Origin: Aliiruegeria lutimaris
GTDB lineage: Bacteria; Pseudomonadota; Alphaproteobacteria; Rhodobacterales; Rhodobacteraceae
Reading direction: 5' to 3'
Length of the DNA: 42,036 nucleotides
Assembly: GCF_900099935.1 (NCBI RefSeq)
Contig: NZ_FNEK01000041.1
Span: forward strand, 1 to 42,036
Shown piece after piece: positions 25,342-35,698 of the stretch. The notes below the pieces were generated by a model. It searched no databases and was not told the origin of the DNA. It saw only the letters and a list, made by a program, of their open reading frames with translations. Positions within the stretch are counted from its first letter, which is position 1, and each line of letters begins with the position of its first letter. The position numbers and the translations under genes are program-made.

Positions 25342-25966
25342 ATGCCGCGACTGGACAAAAAAAGCGCCATTCATCCATCCCGATTGCGAGATCGTGGATG
25401 CTGGATTCGGTCTCTTCGTCGAGATCGGCCGGGGCAGCCGGCTCGTCCATGCCCGGATCGGGGATTACTCCTATTGCGACCGCTATTGCGATGTCGCCAA
25501 CGCGTCGGTCGGCAAATTCGCCAATATCGCCAGTTTCGTGCGCATCGGCGCGACGGATCACCCGTTGGGCACGGCGAGCCTGCATCATTTTCTGTACCGC
25601 TCGGCCGATTACTGGGACGACACGCCACCCGACGCGGAATGGTTCGAGAGGCGACGCGCCCGCAGGGCGACGATCGGGCATGACACCTGGATCGGACATA
25701 ATGCCCAGATCAAGCCGGAGATTACTGTCGGCCATGGTGCCGTCGTAGCCTCGGGCGCGGTGGTCGCCAAGGACGTGGCGCCCTACACGATCGTGGGCGG
25801 GATCCCCGCTGCCCCCATCCGGCGCCGCCAGCCCGAGGGTTTTGCCGAACGCCTGGTCGCGCTTGGCTGGTGGGACTGGGAGCACGCGCGCCTGCGGGCC
25901 GCCCTGCAGGATTTCCGGAAAATGCCGGCGGAAGCCTTCTTGGACAGGTACGAGCCCGGCAACTGA
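25342..25966 (+). pseudogene. Phosphonate-cluster hexapeptide-repeat acyltransferase, frameshifted at an A7 run
   Basis: The product is a left-handed beta-helix acetyltransferase of the type found in phn clusters (phosphonate metabolism transferase, hexapeptide family): IGDYSYCDRYCDVANASVGKFANIASFVRIGATDHP, then WIGHNAQIKPEITVGHGAVVASGAVVAKDVAPYTIVGGIPA. AGGAAGG precedes ATG at 25342, and MPRLDKK is followed by the family sequence only if the A run 25357-25363 is six instead of seven. As written the ATG frame is lost at codon 8. An alternative in-frame TTG at 25313 would avoid the shift but lacks a ribosome site and lies in the dispersed repeat. The corrected protein has 207 residues. The reaction in phosphonate metabolism is not established. 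Confidence 0.7.
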
Positions 25967-26219
25967 GCCGCCTTCCCTGCGGAAACAAGAATTAAATCCA
26001 TTCTATTTCTGCAATGCAGCATCCCAATCCGTTGATCTGCGGTGCATGTTGGATGGGAAGGACCTTTTTTTCATGGCTTTTGCGACCGCCACAAAAACTA
26101 TGCAGTCGCAATATGGAATGCGCGGACAGGGCTTGCGTGAGTGCTGCGGAGCGTCAATAACCTCTTTTAACGAATTCGGTGCCGCTCCTCCCCGCGGCGA
26201 TGAGACGAGGTAAGCCACA

Positions 26220-28613
26220 ATGACTTCCGCAGAAATGAAGGCAGCGATCCTTCACCACCTAGTTTACACTCAGGGCAAGGACGCCGTGACCGCCAAGACC
26301 TATGATTGGCGCATGGCTCTGTCCTATGCGGTGCGGGACAAGATCGTGGACCGCTGGTTCGAAGCCACCCGCCGGGCCTATGCCGAGAAGCGCAAGCGGG
26401 TCTATTACCTGTCGCTGGAATTCCTCATCGGTCGACTGCTCAAGGACGCGATCATCAACATGCGCCTGGAGGAGTCGGTGCTCGACGCGCTGAAGGATCT
26501 GGGCATCGAATGGGAAGAGATCATCGAGGACGAGCCCGATGCGGCGCTCGGCAATGGTGGCCTTGGCCGTCTGGCCGCCTGTTTCATGGAGAGCCAGGCG
26601 ACGCTGGGCCTGCCGGCGATGGGCTATGGCATCCGCTATGAGAACGGCCTCTTCCGGCAGCGCTTCGAGGATGGCCGCCAGGTCGAGGAGCCGGAGGACT
26701 GGCTCAACCAGGCGCATGCCTGGGAATTCGCCCGCCCCGAGGTTTCCATCGATATCGGCTTTGGCGGCCATGTGCAGGAAATCGGCAGCCGGGCCAACTG
26801 GTACCCCTCCGAAGTGCTCATCGCCAGGGCGCATGACACGCCGGTCATCGGCTGGAAGGGCCGCTGGGGCAACACGCTGCGTCTGTGGGAAGCCCGCCCG
26901 ATGCACGGCTTCGACCTCGCCCGCTTCAACCGGGGCGATCACACTGCCGCGGCCGAGCCGGAGGCGATGGCGCGCACGCTTTCCCGCGTGCTCTATCCCG
27001 ATGACCACACCGAGCAGGGCAAGGAACTGCGCCTCAAGCAGGAATTCTTCCACACAGCCGCCTCGATCCGCGACATCTTGCGCCGTTTCGAGAGCGAATA
27101 TGACGATCTGAGGCTGCTGCCCAAGAAAGCCGCGATCCAGATCAACGATACGCACCCGGCCATTGCCGGCCCCGAGCTCGTGCGCATCCTGCACGACGAG
27201 CGTGGCATCGACTTCGAGGAAGCCGTGGGCATTGCCCGCAACACGATCTCCTATACCAACCACACGCTTCTGCCCGAGGCGCTGGAGACCTGGGGCGAGG
27301 CGCGCATGGGCCGGCTGCTGCCGCGCCACATGCAGCTGATCGACCGCATCGACGACCTGCACCGTCGCGAGACCGGCACCCATGACCTCAATGCCCACCA
27401 CGATGGCAAGGTTCACATGGGCACGCTCGGTTTCATCATGGCGCACAAGGTCAACGGCGTGGCGGCGCTGCATACCGAGCTGATGAAGAGCACCGTCTTC
27501 AAGGATCTGCACGAGCTGCACCCCGAGAAGATCGTCAACGAGACCAATGGCGTAACGCCGCGCCGCTGGTTGCTGTCGTGCAACCCGCGCCTGTCCTCGC
27601 TGATCACCGACTCCATCGGTGACAACTGGGTCGATCATGCCGAGGATCTCAAGAAGCTGGAGCCCTTCACCGAGGATGCCGGCTGGATCGAGAAATTCAC
27701 CGCCGCCAAGCACGCCAACAAGGTGGACCTGTCCAACTGGATCGCCGAGACGCTCGAAATCAGCGTCGATCCGGACTCGATCTTCGACATCCAGGTCAAG
27801 CGGATCCACGAATACAAGCGCCAGCACATGAACCTGCTGGAGACCATCGCCTACTGGCTGGAAATCCGCGACAATCCGAACGCGGGCTGGACGCCGCGGG
27901 TGAAGATCTTCGGCGGCAAGGCCTTCCCGAACTACATCTATGCCAAGGAGATGGTTCACCTTGCCAATGACATGGCCAAGGTGATGAACAGCGACCCGCT
28001 GACCAGCCGCTTCCTGAAGGTGGTGTTCCCGCCGAACTACAATGTCAGCCTCGCCGAGCGGCTGATCCCGGCGGCGGACCTTTCCGAGCAGATCTCGACG
28101 GCCGGCAAGGAAGCCTCCGGCACCGGCAACATGAAGTTCTCGCTCAACGGCGCGCTGACCATCGGCACGCTGGACGGCGCCAACGTGGAGATCCGCGAAC
28201 TGGTCGGGGCCGAGAATTTCTTCCTCTTCGGCATGACCGCCGAGGAAGTGATGACGCACCGCGCCGAGGCCGGCCATGCCGCCAGGGCGATCGCCGCGGA
28301 TCCGCGCCTCGCCCGCGCGCTCGAAACGATCCGCTCCGGTGGCTTCAGCCCCGAGGAGCCGGGCCGCTACCACATGATCACCGACAACCTGACGCATCAC
28401 GACTATTTCATGGTCTGCTCGGATTTCACTGATTACTGGCGCGCCCAACGCGACGTGGACGCCGCTTTCGCCGACAAGGCGGAATGGGCTCGCGTCGCCG
28501 CGCTCAACACCGCGCGCACCGGCTGGTTCAGCTCGGACCGGACCATTCGCGGTTACATGAGAGATGTCTGGGACGTGGAAGCGGCGCCGCTGGTCGATCT
28601 CGCCGCAGAGTGA
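26220..28613 (+). CDS. glgP: Glycogen phosphorylase GlgP
   Basis: The 797-residue enzyme releases glucose 1-phosphate from glycogen or maltodextrin. Signatures are YYLSLEFLIGR, GNGGLGRLAACF, the NETNGVTPRRWL stretch, and the PLP site GTGNMKFSLNGALTIGTLDGAN with the cofactor Lys at residue 639. Length is normal. It is the first gene of a seven-gene rightward operon and follows a 253-base gap that should hold the promoter; no convincing promoter boxes were identified. The ribosome site is weak (GAGG about 10 bases from ATG). Confidence 0.95.
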   Translation: MTSAEMKAAILHHLVYTQGKDAVTAKTYDWRMALSYAVRDKIVDRWFEATRRAYAEKRKRVYYLSLEFLIGRLLKDAIINMRLEESVLDALKDLGIEWEEIIEDEPDAALGNGGLGRLAACFMESQATLGLPAMGYGIRYENGLFRQRFEDGRQVEEPEDWLNQAHAWEFARPEVSIDIGFGGHVQEIGSRANWYPSEVLIARAHDTPVIGWKGRWGNTLRLWEARPMHGFDLARFNRGDHTAAAEPEAMARTLSRVLYPDDHTEQGKELRLKQEFFHTAASIRDILRRFESEYDDLRLLPKKAAIQINDTHPAIAGPELVRILHDERGIDFEEAVGIARNTISYTNHTLLPEALETWGEARMGRLLPRHMQLIDRIDDLHRRETGTHDLNAHHDGKVHMGTLGFIMAHKVNGVAALHTELMKSTVFKDLHELHPEKIVNETNGVTPRRWLLSCNPRLSSLITDSIGDNWVDHAEDLKKLEPFTEDAGWIEKFTAAKHANKVDLSNWIAETLEISVDPDSIFDIQVKRIHEYKRQHMNLLETIAYWLEIRDNPNAGWTPRVKIFGGKAFPNYIYAKEMVHLANDMAKVMNSDPLTSRFLKVVFPPNYNVSLAERLIPAADLSEQISTAGKEASGTGNMKFSLNGALTIGTLDGANVEIRELVGAENFFLFGMTAEEVMTHRAEAGHAARAIAADPRLARALETIRSGGFSPEEPGRYHMITDNLTHHDYFMVCSDFTDYWRAQRDVDAAFADKAEWARVAALNTARTGWFSSDRTIRGYMRDVWDVEAAPLVDLAAE

Positions 28614-28657
28614 GTGTCCACGCTTGCGGAACAGGGGAATAGGAGTAGCTTGCAATT

Positions 28658-30874
28658 ATGACCGACACCCCTGCCAAATACCCGCAAATGCCGCTGTCGC
28701 CGGAAACGGCCCAGCAGATCGCAGCCGGCACGCTCCGAGACCCGTTTGGCGTCCTCGGCCTGCATGAAGCCGAGGACGAGACCCACTGGGTCGCGGTCTT
28801 CGACCCAGGGGCGGTCTCCATGACCGTCCTGATGGAAGGCAAGGAATTCCCGCTTGGGCATTTCGACGGGGTTCCCGGCGTCTTCTGCGGCATGGTACCC
28901 GCGCGTGCGCCCTACCGGCTGCGCGGGACCAACGCGGATGGCGACATGTGGGAGAACGAGGATCCCTATCGCTTCGGCCCCGTCATCGGCGAGATGGACG
29001 AGTACCTGCTTGGCGAGGGAACGCATCAGCGGATCTGGGAAGTGCTCGGCGCCCATGTGAAGGAACATGAGGGTGTGAAGGGCACGCATTTCGCGGTCTG
29101 GGCACCCAATGCACAGCGCGTGTCGGTAATCTGCGATTTCAACTCCTGGGACGGGCGACGCAACCCGATGCGGTTGCGCGGGGCAACCGGTGTCTGGGAG
29201 ATCTTCCTGCCGGGGATCGGTGAAGGCACGCCCTACAAATACGAGATCATCGGCGCCCAGGGCCAGTTGATGGCGGCCAAGGCGGACCCGGTCGGTTTCG
29301 GCTCCGAGCACCCGCCGGCAACGGCGAGCGTGGTGCGCGACATCACCGGCTATGGCTGGGACGACGATGGCTGGATGCATCACCGGAGCGAGAAGAACGC
29401 GCATAACGCGCCGATCTCGATCTACGAGGTGCACCTGGGCAGCTGGAAGCGCAAGGCCGATGAGGGCAACCGCCCGCTCTCCTACAAGGAAGCGGCGGTG
29501 GAACTGGTCGATTATGCCAAGGAGATGGGCTTCACCCATCTCGAATTCCTGCCCTTGAGCGAGTTCCCCTTTGACGGCTCCTGGGGCTACCAGCCGATCG
29601 GGCTGTTCGCGCCGACCGTCCGCTTCGGGCCGCCGCATGAGTTCCGCGACCTGATCGACGCCGCCCACCAGGCGGGGCTTGGCATTCTGCTCGACTGGGT
29701 GCCGGGGCACTTCCCGACCGATGTCCATGGCCTCGGCCAGTTCGACGGCACGGCGCTCTATGAGCATGCCGATCCGAAGGAAGGCTTCCACCAGGACTGG
29801 AACACGCTGATCTACAATTACGGCCGCATAGAGGTCGCCAATTTCCTGATCTCCAACGCGCTCTACTGGCTGGAGGAATACCATGTCGACGGGCTGCGCG
29901 TGGATGCCGTGGCCTCGATGCTCTATCGCGACTACAGCCGCGAAGACGGCCAGTGGATCCCGAACAAGGATGGCGGGCGCGAGAACCTAGAAGCGATCTC
30001 GCTGCTGCAACGCACCAACTCCATCTGCTATGGAGAAGTGCCGGGCATCATGACGGCGGCGGAGGAGAGCACCTCCTTCCCCGGCGTATCCAAACCGGTC
30101 GATGCCGGCGGGCTTGGCTTCGGCTTCAAGTGGAACATGGGCTGGATGAACGACACGCTCGACTACATCGCGCGTGACCCGATCCATCGCCGCCACCATC
30201 ACCACCAGATGACCTTTGGCATCCACTATGCCTTCAGCGAGAATTTCATCCTGCCGATCAGCCATGACGAGGTCGTTCATGGCAAGGGCAGCATGATCAA
30301 CAAGATGCCGGGGCTGGAGGGCGAGAAATTCGCCAACCTGCGCGCCTATTACGGCTTCATGTGGGGCCATCCCGGCAAGAAGCTGCTGTTCATGGGCAAC
30401 GAGATCGCCCAATGGGCAGAGTGGAACAACAACGACCAGCTCGATTGGGCCGCGACCGAGTATTACACTCATGCGGGCGTGCAGACGCTGGTGCGCGATC
30501 TCAACTTCCTCTACCGCGAAACGCCCTCGCTCTACGTCAAGGATTGCGAGCCCGGCGGGTTCGAGTGGCTGGAAGCCAATGACATGGACGCCTCCGTCTT
30601 TGCCTGGATCCGTCGCGGCGGGCCGGACGATCCGGAGGTTGTCGTTGCCTGCAACTTCACCCCCATCGAACGGATGGGCTACCGCATCGGCCTGCCGGCA
30701 AAGGGCAAGTGGCGCATGGCACTCAACACCGATGCCAAGGAATATGGCGGGGAGGGTCGTGGCGACATGAACGGCGTCACGGCGGAGGACACACCCTGGC
30801 ACGGGCAGGACCATTCCGCGCCCGTAACCCTGCCGCCACTCTCTACCGTCATCCTTGTGCGCGAACTGGACTGA
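28658..30874 (+). CDS. glgB: 1,4-alpha-glucan branching enzyme GlgB
   Basis: The 738-residue GH13 enzyme introduces alpha-1,6 branches. It has an N-terminal carbohydrate-binding module (about 20-115), a second CBM48 (about 120-220; [20 protein letters not shown]), the catalytic barrel and a C-terminal beta domain. Catalytic residues by position are Asp416 (DGLRVDAV), Glu469 (TAAEEST) and Asp537 ([10 protein letters not shown]). It starts 44 bases after glgP with AGGAG upstream. Confidence 0.95.
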   Translation: MTDTPAKYPQMPLSPETAQQIAAGTLRDPFGVLGLHEAEDETHWVAVFDPGAVSMTVLMEGKEFPLGHFDGVPGVFCGMVPARAPYRLRGTNADGDMWENEDPYRFGPVIGEMDEYLLGEGTHQRIWEVLGAHVKEHEGVKGTHFAVWAPNAQRVSVICDFNSWDGRRNPMRLRGATGVWEIFLPGIGEGTPYKYEIIGAQGQLMAAKADPVGFGSEHPPATASVVRDITGYGWDDDGWMHHRSEKNAHNAPISIYEVHLGSWKRKADEGNRPLSYKEAAVELVDYAKEMGFTHLEFLPLSEFPFDGSWGYQPIGLFAPTVRFGPPHEFRDLIDAAHQAGLGILLDWVPGHFPTDVHGLGQFDGTALYEHADPKEGFHQDWNTLIYNYGRIEVANFLISNALYWLEEYHVDGLRVDAVASMLYRDYSREDGQWIPNKDGGRENLEAISLLQRTNSICYGEVPGIMTAAEESTSFPGVSKPVDAGGLGFGFKWNMGWMNDTLDYIARDPIHRRHHHHQMTFGIHYAFSENFILPISHDEVVHGKGSMINKMPGLEGEKFANLRAYYGFMWGHPGKKLLFMGNEIAQWAEWNNNDQLDWAATEYYTHAGVQTLVRDLNFLYRETPSLYVKDCEPGGFEWLEANDMDASVFAWIRRGGPDDPEVVVACNFTPIERMGYRIGLPAKGKWRMALNTDAKEYGGEGRGDMNGVTAEDTPWHGQDHSAPVTLPPLSTVILVRELD

Positions 30875-30906
30875 CGACAGGACCAAGAAGGAGGAGGACC
30901 ACCCCC

Positions 30907-32175
30907 ATGCCGAACTCTCACACAAGACTGTCTTCGAGGGCGATGGCCTTCGTTCTTGCCGGCGGCCGAGGAAGCCGCCTGAAGGAATTGACCGATAGCC
31001 GGGCCAAGCCGGCGGTCTATTTCGGCGGCAAGGTAAGGATCATCGACTTCGCACTGTCCAACGCGCTGAATTCCGGTATCCGGAAGATGGCAATCGCCAC
31101 CCAGTACAAGGCGCATTCGCTCATTCGCCACTGCCAGCGCGGCTGGGGCTTCTTCCGCGCCGAACGGAACGAATATCTCGACGTCCTGCCTGCCTCGCAA
31201 CGGATGGGCGGCGAGAACTGGTATGTCGGCACGGCCGACGCCGTGCATCAGAACATCGACATCGTCGATAGCTACAACATTGAATATATTGTCGTTCTGG
31301 CGGGTGATCACATCTACAAGATGGATTACGAGATGATGCTCCAGCAGCATGTCGATACGGGCGCAGATGTGACCATCGGCTGCCTGACCGTGCCGCGCGA
31401 AGAAGCCTCCGCTTTTGGAGTAATGGATGTCGACGCCTCTTCCCGGATCATCGAATTCATGGAAAAGCCCGCCAATCCGCCGGGCACTCCGGACGATCCG
31501 AACATGGCGCTCGCCTCGATGGGGATCTATGTCTTCAACTGGAAATTCCTGCGCGAATTGCTGCTGGAAGACGCTGCGAATGTCGATTCCAGCCATGATT
31601 TCGGCAATGACCTGATCCCGCATATCGTGAAGAACGGCAAGGCCGTCGCCCACCGGTTCTCCGATAGCTGCGTCAAGTCCGATCCCTCCGCGCAGGCCTA
31701 CTGGCGCGACGTGGGGACGGTGGACGCCTTCTGGAAGGCCAATATCGACCTGACGGATTTCACCCCCGAGCTGGACCTGTGGGACCATGACTGGCCGATC
31801 TGGACCTATTCGGAATCCGTGCCGCCCGCGAAATTCATCCATGACGAAGAAAAGCGTCGCGGTATGGCCATCTCCTCGATGGTTTCCGGCGGCTGCATCA
31901 TTTCGGGTACCGAGATCCGCAATTCGCTGCTGGGCACGATGGTGAAGACGAACTCATTTGCGGTGCTCGACCATTCCGTTGTCTTGCCATATGTGACCGT
32001 GAATCGGCACGCCCGTTTGATCAAGACAGTGATCGACCGTGGTGTGACCATTCCCGAAGGGCTCGTCGTCGGCGAGGATCCGGAGGAAGACGCCAAGTGG
32101 TTCCGCGTCTCCGAGAAGGGGGTCACGCTGATCACGCAGGACATGCTCGACAGAAGGGAAGCCGCGCTCTCATGA
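30907..32175 (+). CDS. glgC: Glucose-1-phosphate adenylyltransferase GlgC
   Basis: The 422-residue enzyme makes ADP-glucose, the committed step of bacterial glycogen synthesis. The nucleotide-binding loop is [55 protein letters not shown] and the C-terminal beta-helix are present. Start at 30907 follows AAGGAGGAGG; the longer frame overlapping glgB is not coding. It overlaps glgA by four bases (ATGA). By family it should be allosterically regulated by glycolytic intermediates. Confidence 0.95.
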   Translation: MPNSHTRLSSRAMAFVLAGGRGSRLKELTDSRAKPAVYFGGKVRIIDFALSNALNSGIRKMAIATQYKAHSLIRHCQRGWGFFRAERNEYLDVLPASQRMGGENWYVGTADAVHQNIDIVDSYNIEYIVVLAGDHIYKMDYEMMLQQHVDTGADVTIGCLTVPREEASAFGVMDVDASSRIIEFMEKPANPPGTPDDPNMALASMGIYVFNWKFLRELLLEDAANVDSSHDFGNDLIPHIVKNGKAVAHRFSDSCVKSDPSAQAYWRDVGTVDAFWKANIDLTDFTPELDLWDHDWPIWTYSESVPPAKFIHDEEKRRGMAISSMVSGGCIISGTEIRNSLLGTMVKTNSFAVLDHSVVLPYVTVNRHARLIKTVIDRGVTIPEGLVVGEDPEEDAKWFRVSEKGVTLITQDMLDRREAALS

Positions 32176-33608
32176 AAGTCCTCTCCGTTACCTCGGAAAT
32201 CGCTCCCCTGATCAAGACGGGAGGCCTGGCCGACGTGGCCGGCGCCCTGCCCCTGGCCATCAAGGCTGAAGGGGTGGACATGCGCACGCTCGTTCCGGGC
32301 TACCCGAAGATCCTGGAGGCGCTTGGCGAGGGACGGCAGGTAATGACGGATGGGAACCTCTTCGGGGGTCCCGCGCAGGTTCTCTTCGGCACGGTGGGCG
32401 ATCTGGAGCTTTACGTGCTCGATGCCGCCCATCTGTTCTATCGCGGCGGCGGCCCCTATGCCGCGCCCGACGGCTATGACTGGTGGGACAATTCGGAGCG
32501 TTTCGCGGCGCTGTGCTGGATCGGGGCAAGGCTGGCCAGCGAAGGCCATCTGCATGGCTGGCAGCCCGATGTCGTGCATGCGCATGACTGGCAAGGCGGC
32601 TTCACGCCCGTCTACATGCAGCGGACCGGCGCATCCCATGCCGTCGGCTCGGTCATGACGATCCACAATATCGCCTTCACCGGCTCGGCCGGTGCGGACA
32701 TGATCCACAGCCTGCGCCTGCCGATGGAAGGCTACAATGCCGGCGGTTTCGAGTTCTACGGTCGCATCTCTGCGCTGAAGGCCGGGATTGCCTATGCCGA
32801 CAAGGTCAACACCGTCTCGCCCACCTATGCCGAGGAGTTGAAGACACCCGAGTTCGGCATGGGGTTCGACGGCACCCTGAAATACAAGGGCGCGGATTTC
32901 ACCGGCATTCTCAACGGCATCGACACCGATTACTGGGACCCGGCGACGGATCCGCATATCGAGACCTACAAGGTGCTGCGCGGCAAGGCCAAGGCGCGCG
33001 CGGTGCTCTGCGAGGAAATGGGGCTCAATCCCGAGGGTGGCCCGATCTGCGTCGTGGTCTCGCGGCTCACCGACCAGAAGGGGATGGACGTGCTGCTGCA
33101 TGCCCTGCCCCGCCTGATCGAGCGCGGCGGACACCTCTGCCTGCTCGGCTCCGGAAACCCGTGGTTCGAAGGGAAATTCCTTGAAGCCGCCGCGGCATAT
33201 CCCGGCCAGGTCGCGGTGCGCATCGGCTATGACGAACCGCTCAGCCACCGCATCATTGCCGGTGGCGACGCGATCCTTGTGCCCTCGCGGTTCGAGCCCT
33301 GCGGACTGACCCAGCTCTACGGGCTGCGTTATGGCACGGTTCCCGTTGTCGCCCAGACGGGCGGGCTGGCCGATACGGTCATTCCCCTGACCGTGGCGAC
33401 GCGCATGGCCAAGGTCGCTACGGGCCTTCAGCACGCCCCGGGCAATGCCGATGCGCTGGCCGCGGCTCTCGACGAGCTTTGCGATCTGTGGGCGCAGCCA
33501 AAGCTGTTCCAGCAAATTCAGCGTAACGGGATGAAGCACCCGGTCGGCTGGGATGTATCGGCAGCCGAATATGCGGCGCTGTTCAAGGAAGCGTCGAGGA
33601 ACCCGTGA
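32172..33608 (+). CDS. glgA: Glycogen synthase GlgA
   Basis: The 478-residue GT5 glycosyltransferase elongates alpha-1,4-glucan with ADP-glucose. The ADP-glucose site KTGGLADV starts at Lys15; HAHDWQGG and the C-terminal [23 protein letters not shown] motif with its catalytic Glu are present. Its ATG overlaps the glgC stop (ATGA), and its stop overlaps the GTG of glgX, showing tight coupling. Confidence 0.95.
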   Translation: MKVLSVTSEIAPLIKTGGLADVAGALPLAIKAEGVDMRTLVPGYPKILEALGEGRQVMTDGNLFGGPAQVLFGTVGDLELYVLDAAHLFYRGGGPYAAPDGYDWWDNSERFAALCWIGARLASEGHLHGWQPDVVHAHDWQGGFTPVYMQRTGASHAVGSVMTIHNIAFTGSAGADMIHSLRLPMEGYNAGGFEFYGRISALKAGIAYADKVNTVSPTYAEELKTPEFGMGFDGTLKYKGADFTGILNGIDTDYWDPATDPHIETYKVLRGKAKARAVLCEEMGLNPEGGPICVVVSRLTDQKGMDVLLHALPRLIERGGHLCLLGSGNPWFEGKFLEAAAAYPGQVAVRIGYDEPLSHRIIAGGDAILVPSRFEPCGLTQLYGLRYGTVPVVAQTGGLADTVIPLTVATRMAKVATGLQHAPGNADALAAALDELCDLWAQPKLFQQIQRNGMKHPVGWDVSAAEYAALFKEASRNP

Positions 33609-35698
33609 GACACCCGGAATTCGTGATTTCGGCCGGCCGCCCGGCACCGCTCGGCGCGACCTTCGATGGTGACGGCGTGAATTTCGCCGTCTTCTCTCAA
33701 CATGCGACCGCGATGGAGGTCTGCCTCTTCTCCGCGGATGGCAAGACGGAGACCCAACGCCTCCGGCTGCTCGAACGCGATGGCGACGTTTGGTACGGCT
33801 ATGTCTCGGGCCTGCGCCCGGGTCAGTATTACGGGCTGCGCGCGCATGGCCCCTACCGTCCCGACGAAGGCCACCGTTTCAACCCCAACAAGCTGCTGCT
33901 GGACCCTTACGCCAAGCGGCTGACGGGCAAGCCGGTCTGGCATGACGCCCTGATGGGCTACCAGGTCGGTTCCAACGCGCGCGATCTCAGCTTCGATACC
34001 CGCGACAGCGCCTCCTACATGCCGCGCTGCGTGGTCGAGGATACGGCCTTTTCGTGGGGCTATGACAACCACCCGCGCACACCGATCCAGGACACGATCA
34101 TCTACGAGGCGCATGTGAAGGGCCTCACCCAGTTGCACCCCAAGGTCGCGCCGGAGGGATGTTTTCTCGGGCTGGCAACCGATGCGATGCTGGACTATTT
34201 CAACAAGCTCGGCATCACCGCGATCGAGCTTCTGCCGGTGCAATCCTTCCTCACCGACCGGTTCCTGCATGAAAAGAACCTCGAGAATTACTGGGGCTAC
34301 CAGACGCTCGGCTTTTTCGCACCCCAACCGCGCTACCTGTCGGAAGGCAAGATTTCCGAGTTTCAGCAGATGGTTGCGCGGCTGCACCATGCCGGGATCG
34401 AGGTCATTCTCGACGTGGTCTACAACCACACCTGCGAGGGCAACGAGCTCGGGCCGACGCTCAGCTTCCGCGGCCTAGACAACCGCTCCTATTACCGCCT
34501 GATCCAGGACAAGCGCTATTACATCAACGATACCGGCACCGGGAACACGCTGAACCTCGACCACCCGATGGTGCTGCGCATGGTGATGGACAGCTTGCGC
34601 TACTGGGTGCAGGTGATGCATGTGGACGGCTTCCGGTTCGATTTGTGCTCGACGCTGGGACGCACCGATTACGGCTTCGATCCGGGCGCGAGCTTCTTCG
34701 ATGCGATCCGGCAGGACCCGGTGCTGACGCAGGTCAAGCTCATCGCGGAGCCCTGGGATGTCGGTCCAGGCGGCTACCGGCTCGGCGGCTTTCCCGCGCC
34801 CTTTCATGAGTGGAACGACCGGTTCCGGGACGGCGTGCGCCGCTTCTGGCGCGGCGATGCCGGCCGGGCCCCGGATATTGCCGGCCGCCTGACCGGCTCG
34901 GCGGCCGAGTTCGACCATTCCGGCCGCCCCGCCACGGCAAGCGTGAACCTGGTTACCGCGCATGACGGCTTCACGCTGCAGGACGTGGTCAGCTATAACG
35001 GCAAGCACAACCTTGCCAATGGCGAGGACAACCGCGACGGCCATTCGGAGAATTACTCCGACAATTTCGGCTGGGAAGGCCCGACGGACGACCCCAAGAT
35101 CGTCGAGGCCCGCAACCGCCGCAAGCGTGCGATGATTGCCACCCTCATGCTCTCGCAAGGTACGCCGATGCTGCTGGCCGGCGACGAGTTGGGCAACTCG
35201 CAGAACGGCAACAACAACGCCTATGCGCAGGATAACGAGACCAGCTGGATCGACTGGGAAAACGCCGACATGGACATGATGGCGTTCACGGCCGAGATGA
35301 TCCGGTTCCGCCGCGAGCACCCGATCCTGCGGCAGAAGGTGTTCCTGCACTCGCGCGAGCGCCGCATCGACGGGCGCGAGGACCTGTTCTGGTGGCGCGC
35401 CGATGGCACGCCGATGCTGACGCCTGACTGGGTCGATCCGGGGCTGAAGATGGTCTGCGTCGAGATGCGCACGGCCTCCGGCACGCCGATCTACGCCGCC
35501 ACTGAAAATGCCATCTTTGCCGTCTTCAATGCCGGCGGCGATGCCAAGGTACACCTGCCCGATCCGCCCAAGGGGTCGCGATGGGCATGGTCCATTGACA
35601 CCGCCGAGCCGGGCCGCGCCCAGATTACGGTTCGAAAGACAGAGGTCACCGTGAAAGCTCAATCCGTCGCCATTTTCGTACTGGAACAAGTCGCATGA
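33605..35698 (+). CDS. glgX: Glycogen debranching enzyme GlgX
   Basis: The 697-residue GH13 isoamylase-type enzyme hydrolyses alpha-1,6 branches left after phosphorolysis. It has an N-terminal CBM48 (about 10-110; LGATFDGDGVNFAVFSQHA), the barrel with nucleophile region VDGFRFDLCSTLGR, acid/base in KLIAEPWDVGPGGYRLG, and NLVTAHDGFTLQDVVSYN. It starts at GTG 33605, overlapping the glgA stop (GTGA). Confidence 0.94.
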   Translation: MRHPEFVISAGRPAPLGATFDGDGVNFAVFSQHATAMEVCLFSADGKTETQRLRLLERDGDVWYGYVSGLRPGQYYGLRAHGPYRPDEGHRFNPNKLLLDPYAKRLTGKPVWHDALMGYQVGSNARDLSFDTRDSASYMPRCVVEDTAFSWGYDNHPRTPIQDTIIYEAHVKGLTQLHPKVAPEGCFLGLATDAMLDYFNKLGITAIELLPVQSFLTDRFLHEKNLENYWGYQTLGFFAPQPRYLSEGKISEFQQMVARLHHAGIEVILDVVYNHTCEGNELGPTLSFRGLDNRSYYRLIQDKRYYINDTGTGNTLNLDHPMVLRMVMDSLRYWVQVMHVDGFRFDLCSTLGRTDYGFDPGASFFDAIRQDPVLTQVKLIAEPWDVGPGGYRLGGFPAPFHEWNDRFRDGVRRFWRGDAGRAPDIAGRLTGSAAEFDHSGRPATASVNLVTAHDGFTLQDVVSYNGKHNLANGEDNRDGHSENYSDNFGWEGPTDDPKIVEARNRRKRAMIATLMLSQGTPMLLAGDELGNSQNGNNNAYAQDNETSWIDWENADMDMMAFTAEMIRFRREHPILRQKVFLHSRERRIDGREDLFWWRADGTPMLTPDWVDPGLKMVCVEMRTASGTPIYAATENAIFAVFNAGGDAKVHLPDPPKGSRWAWSIDTAEPGRAQITVRKTEVTVKAQSVAIFVLEQVA

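Noticed and set aside
26259-28655. A 798-codon minus-strand frame opposite glgP
   Set aside because: A long antisense open frame is common in GC-rich genes; the plus strand is clearly glycogen phosphorylase with its PLP site.
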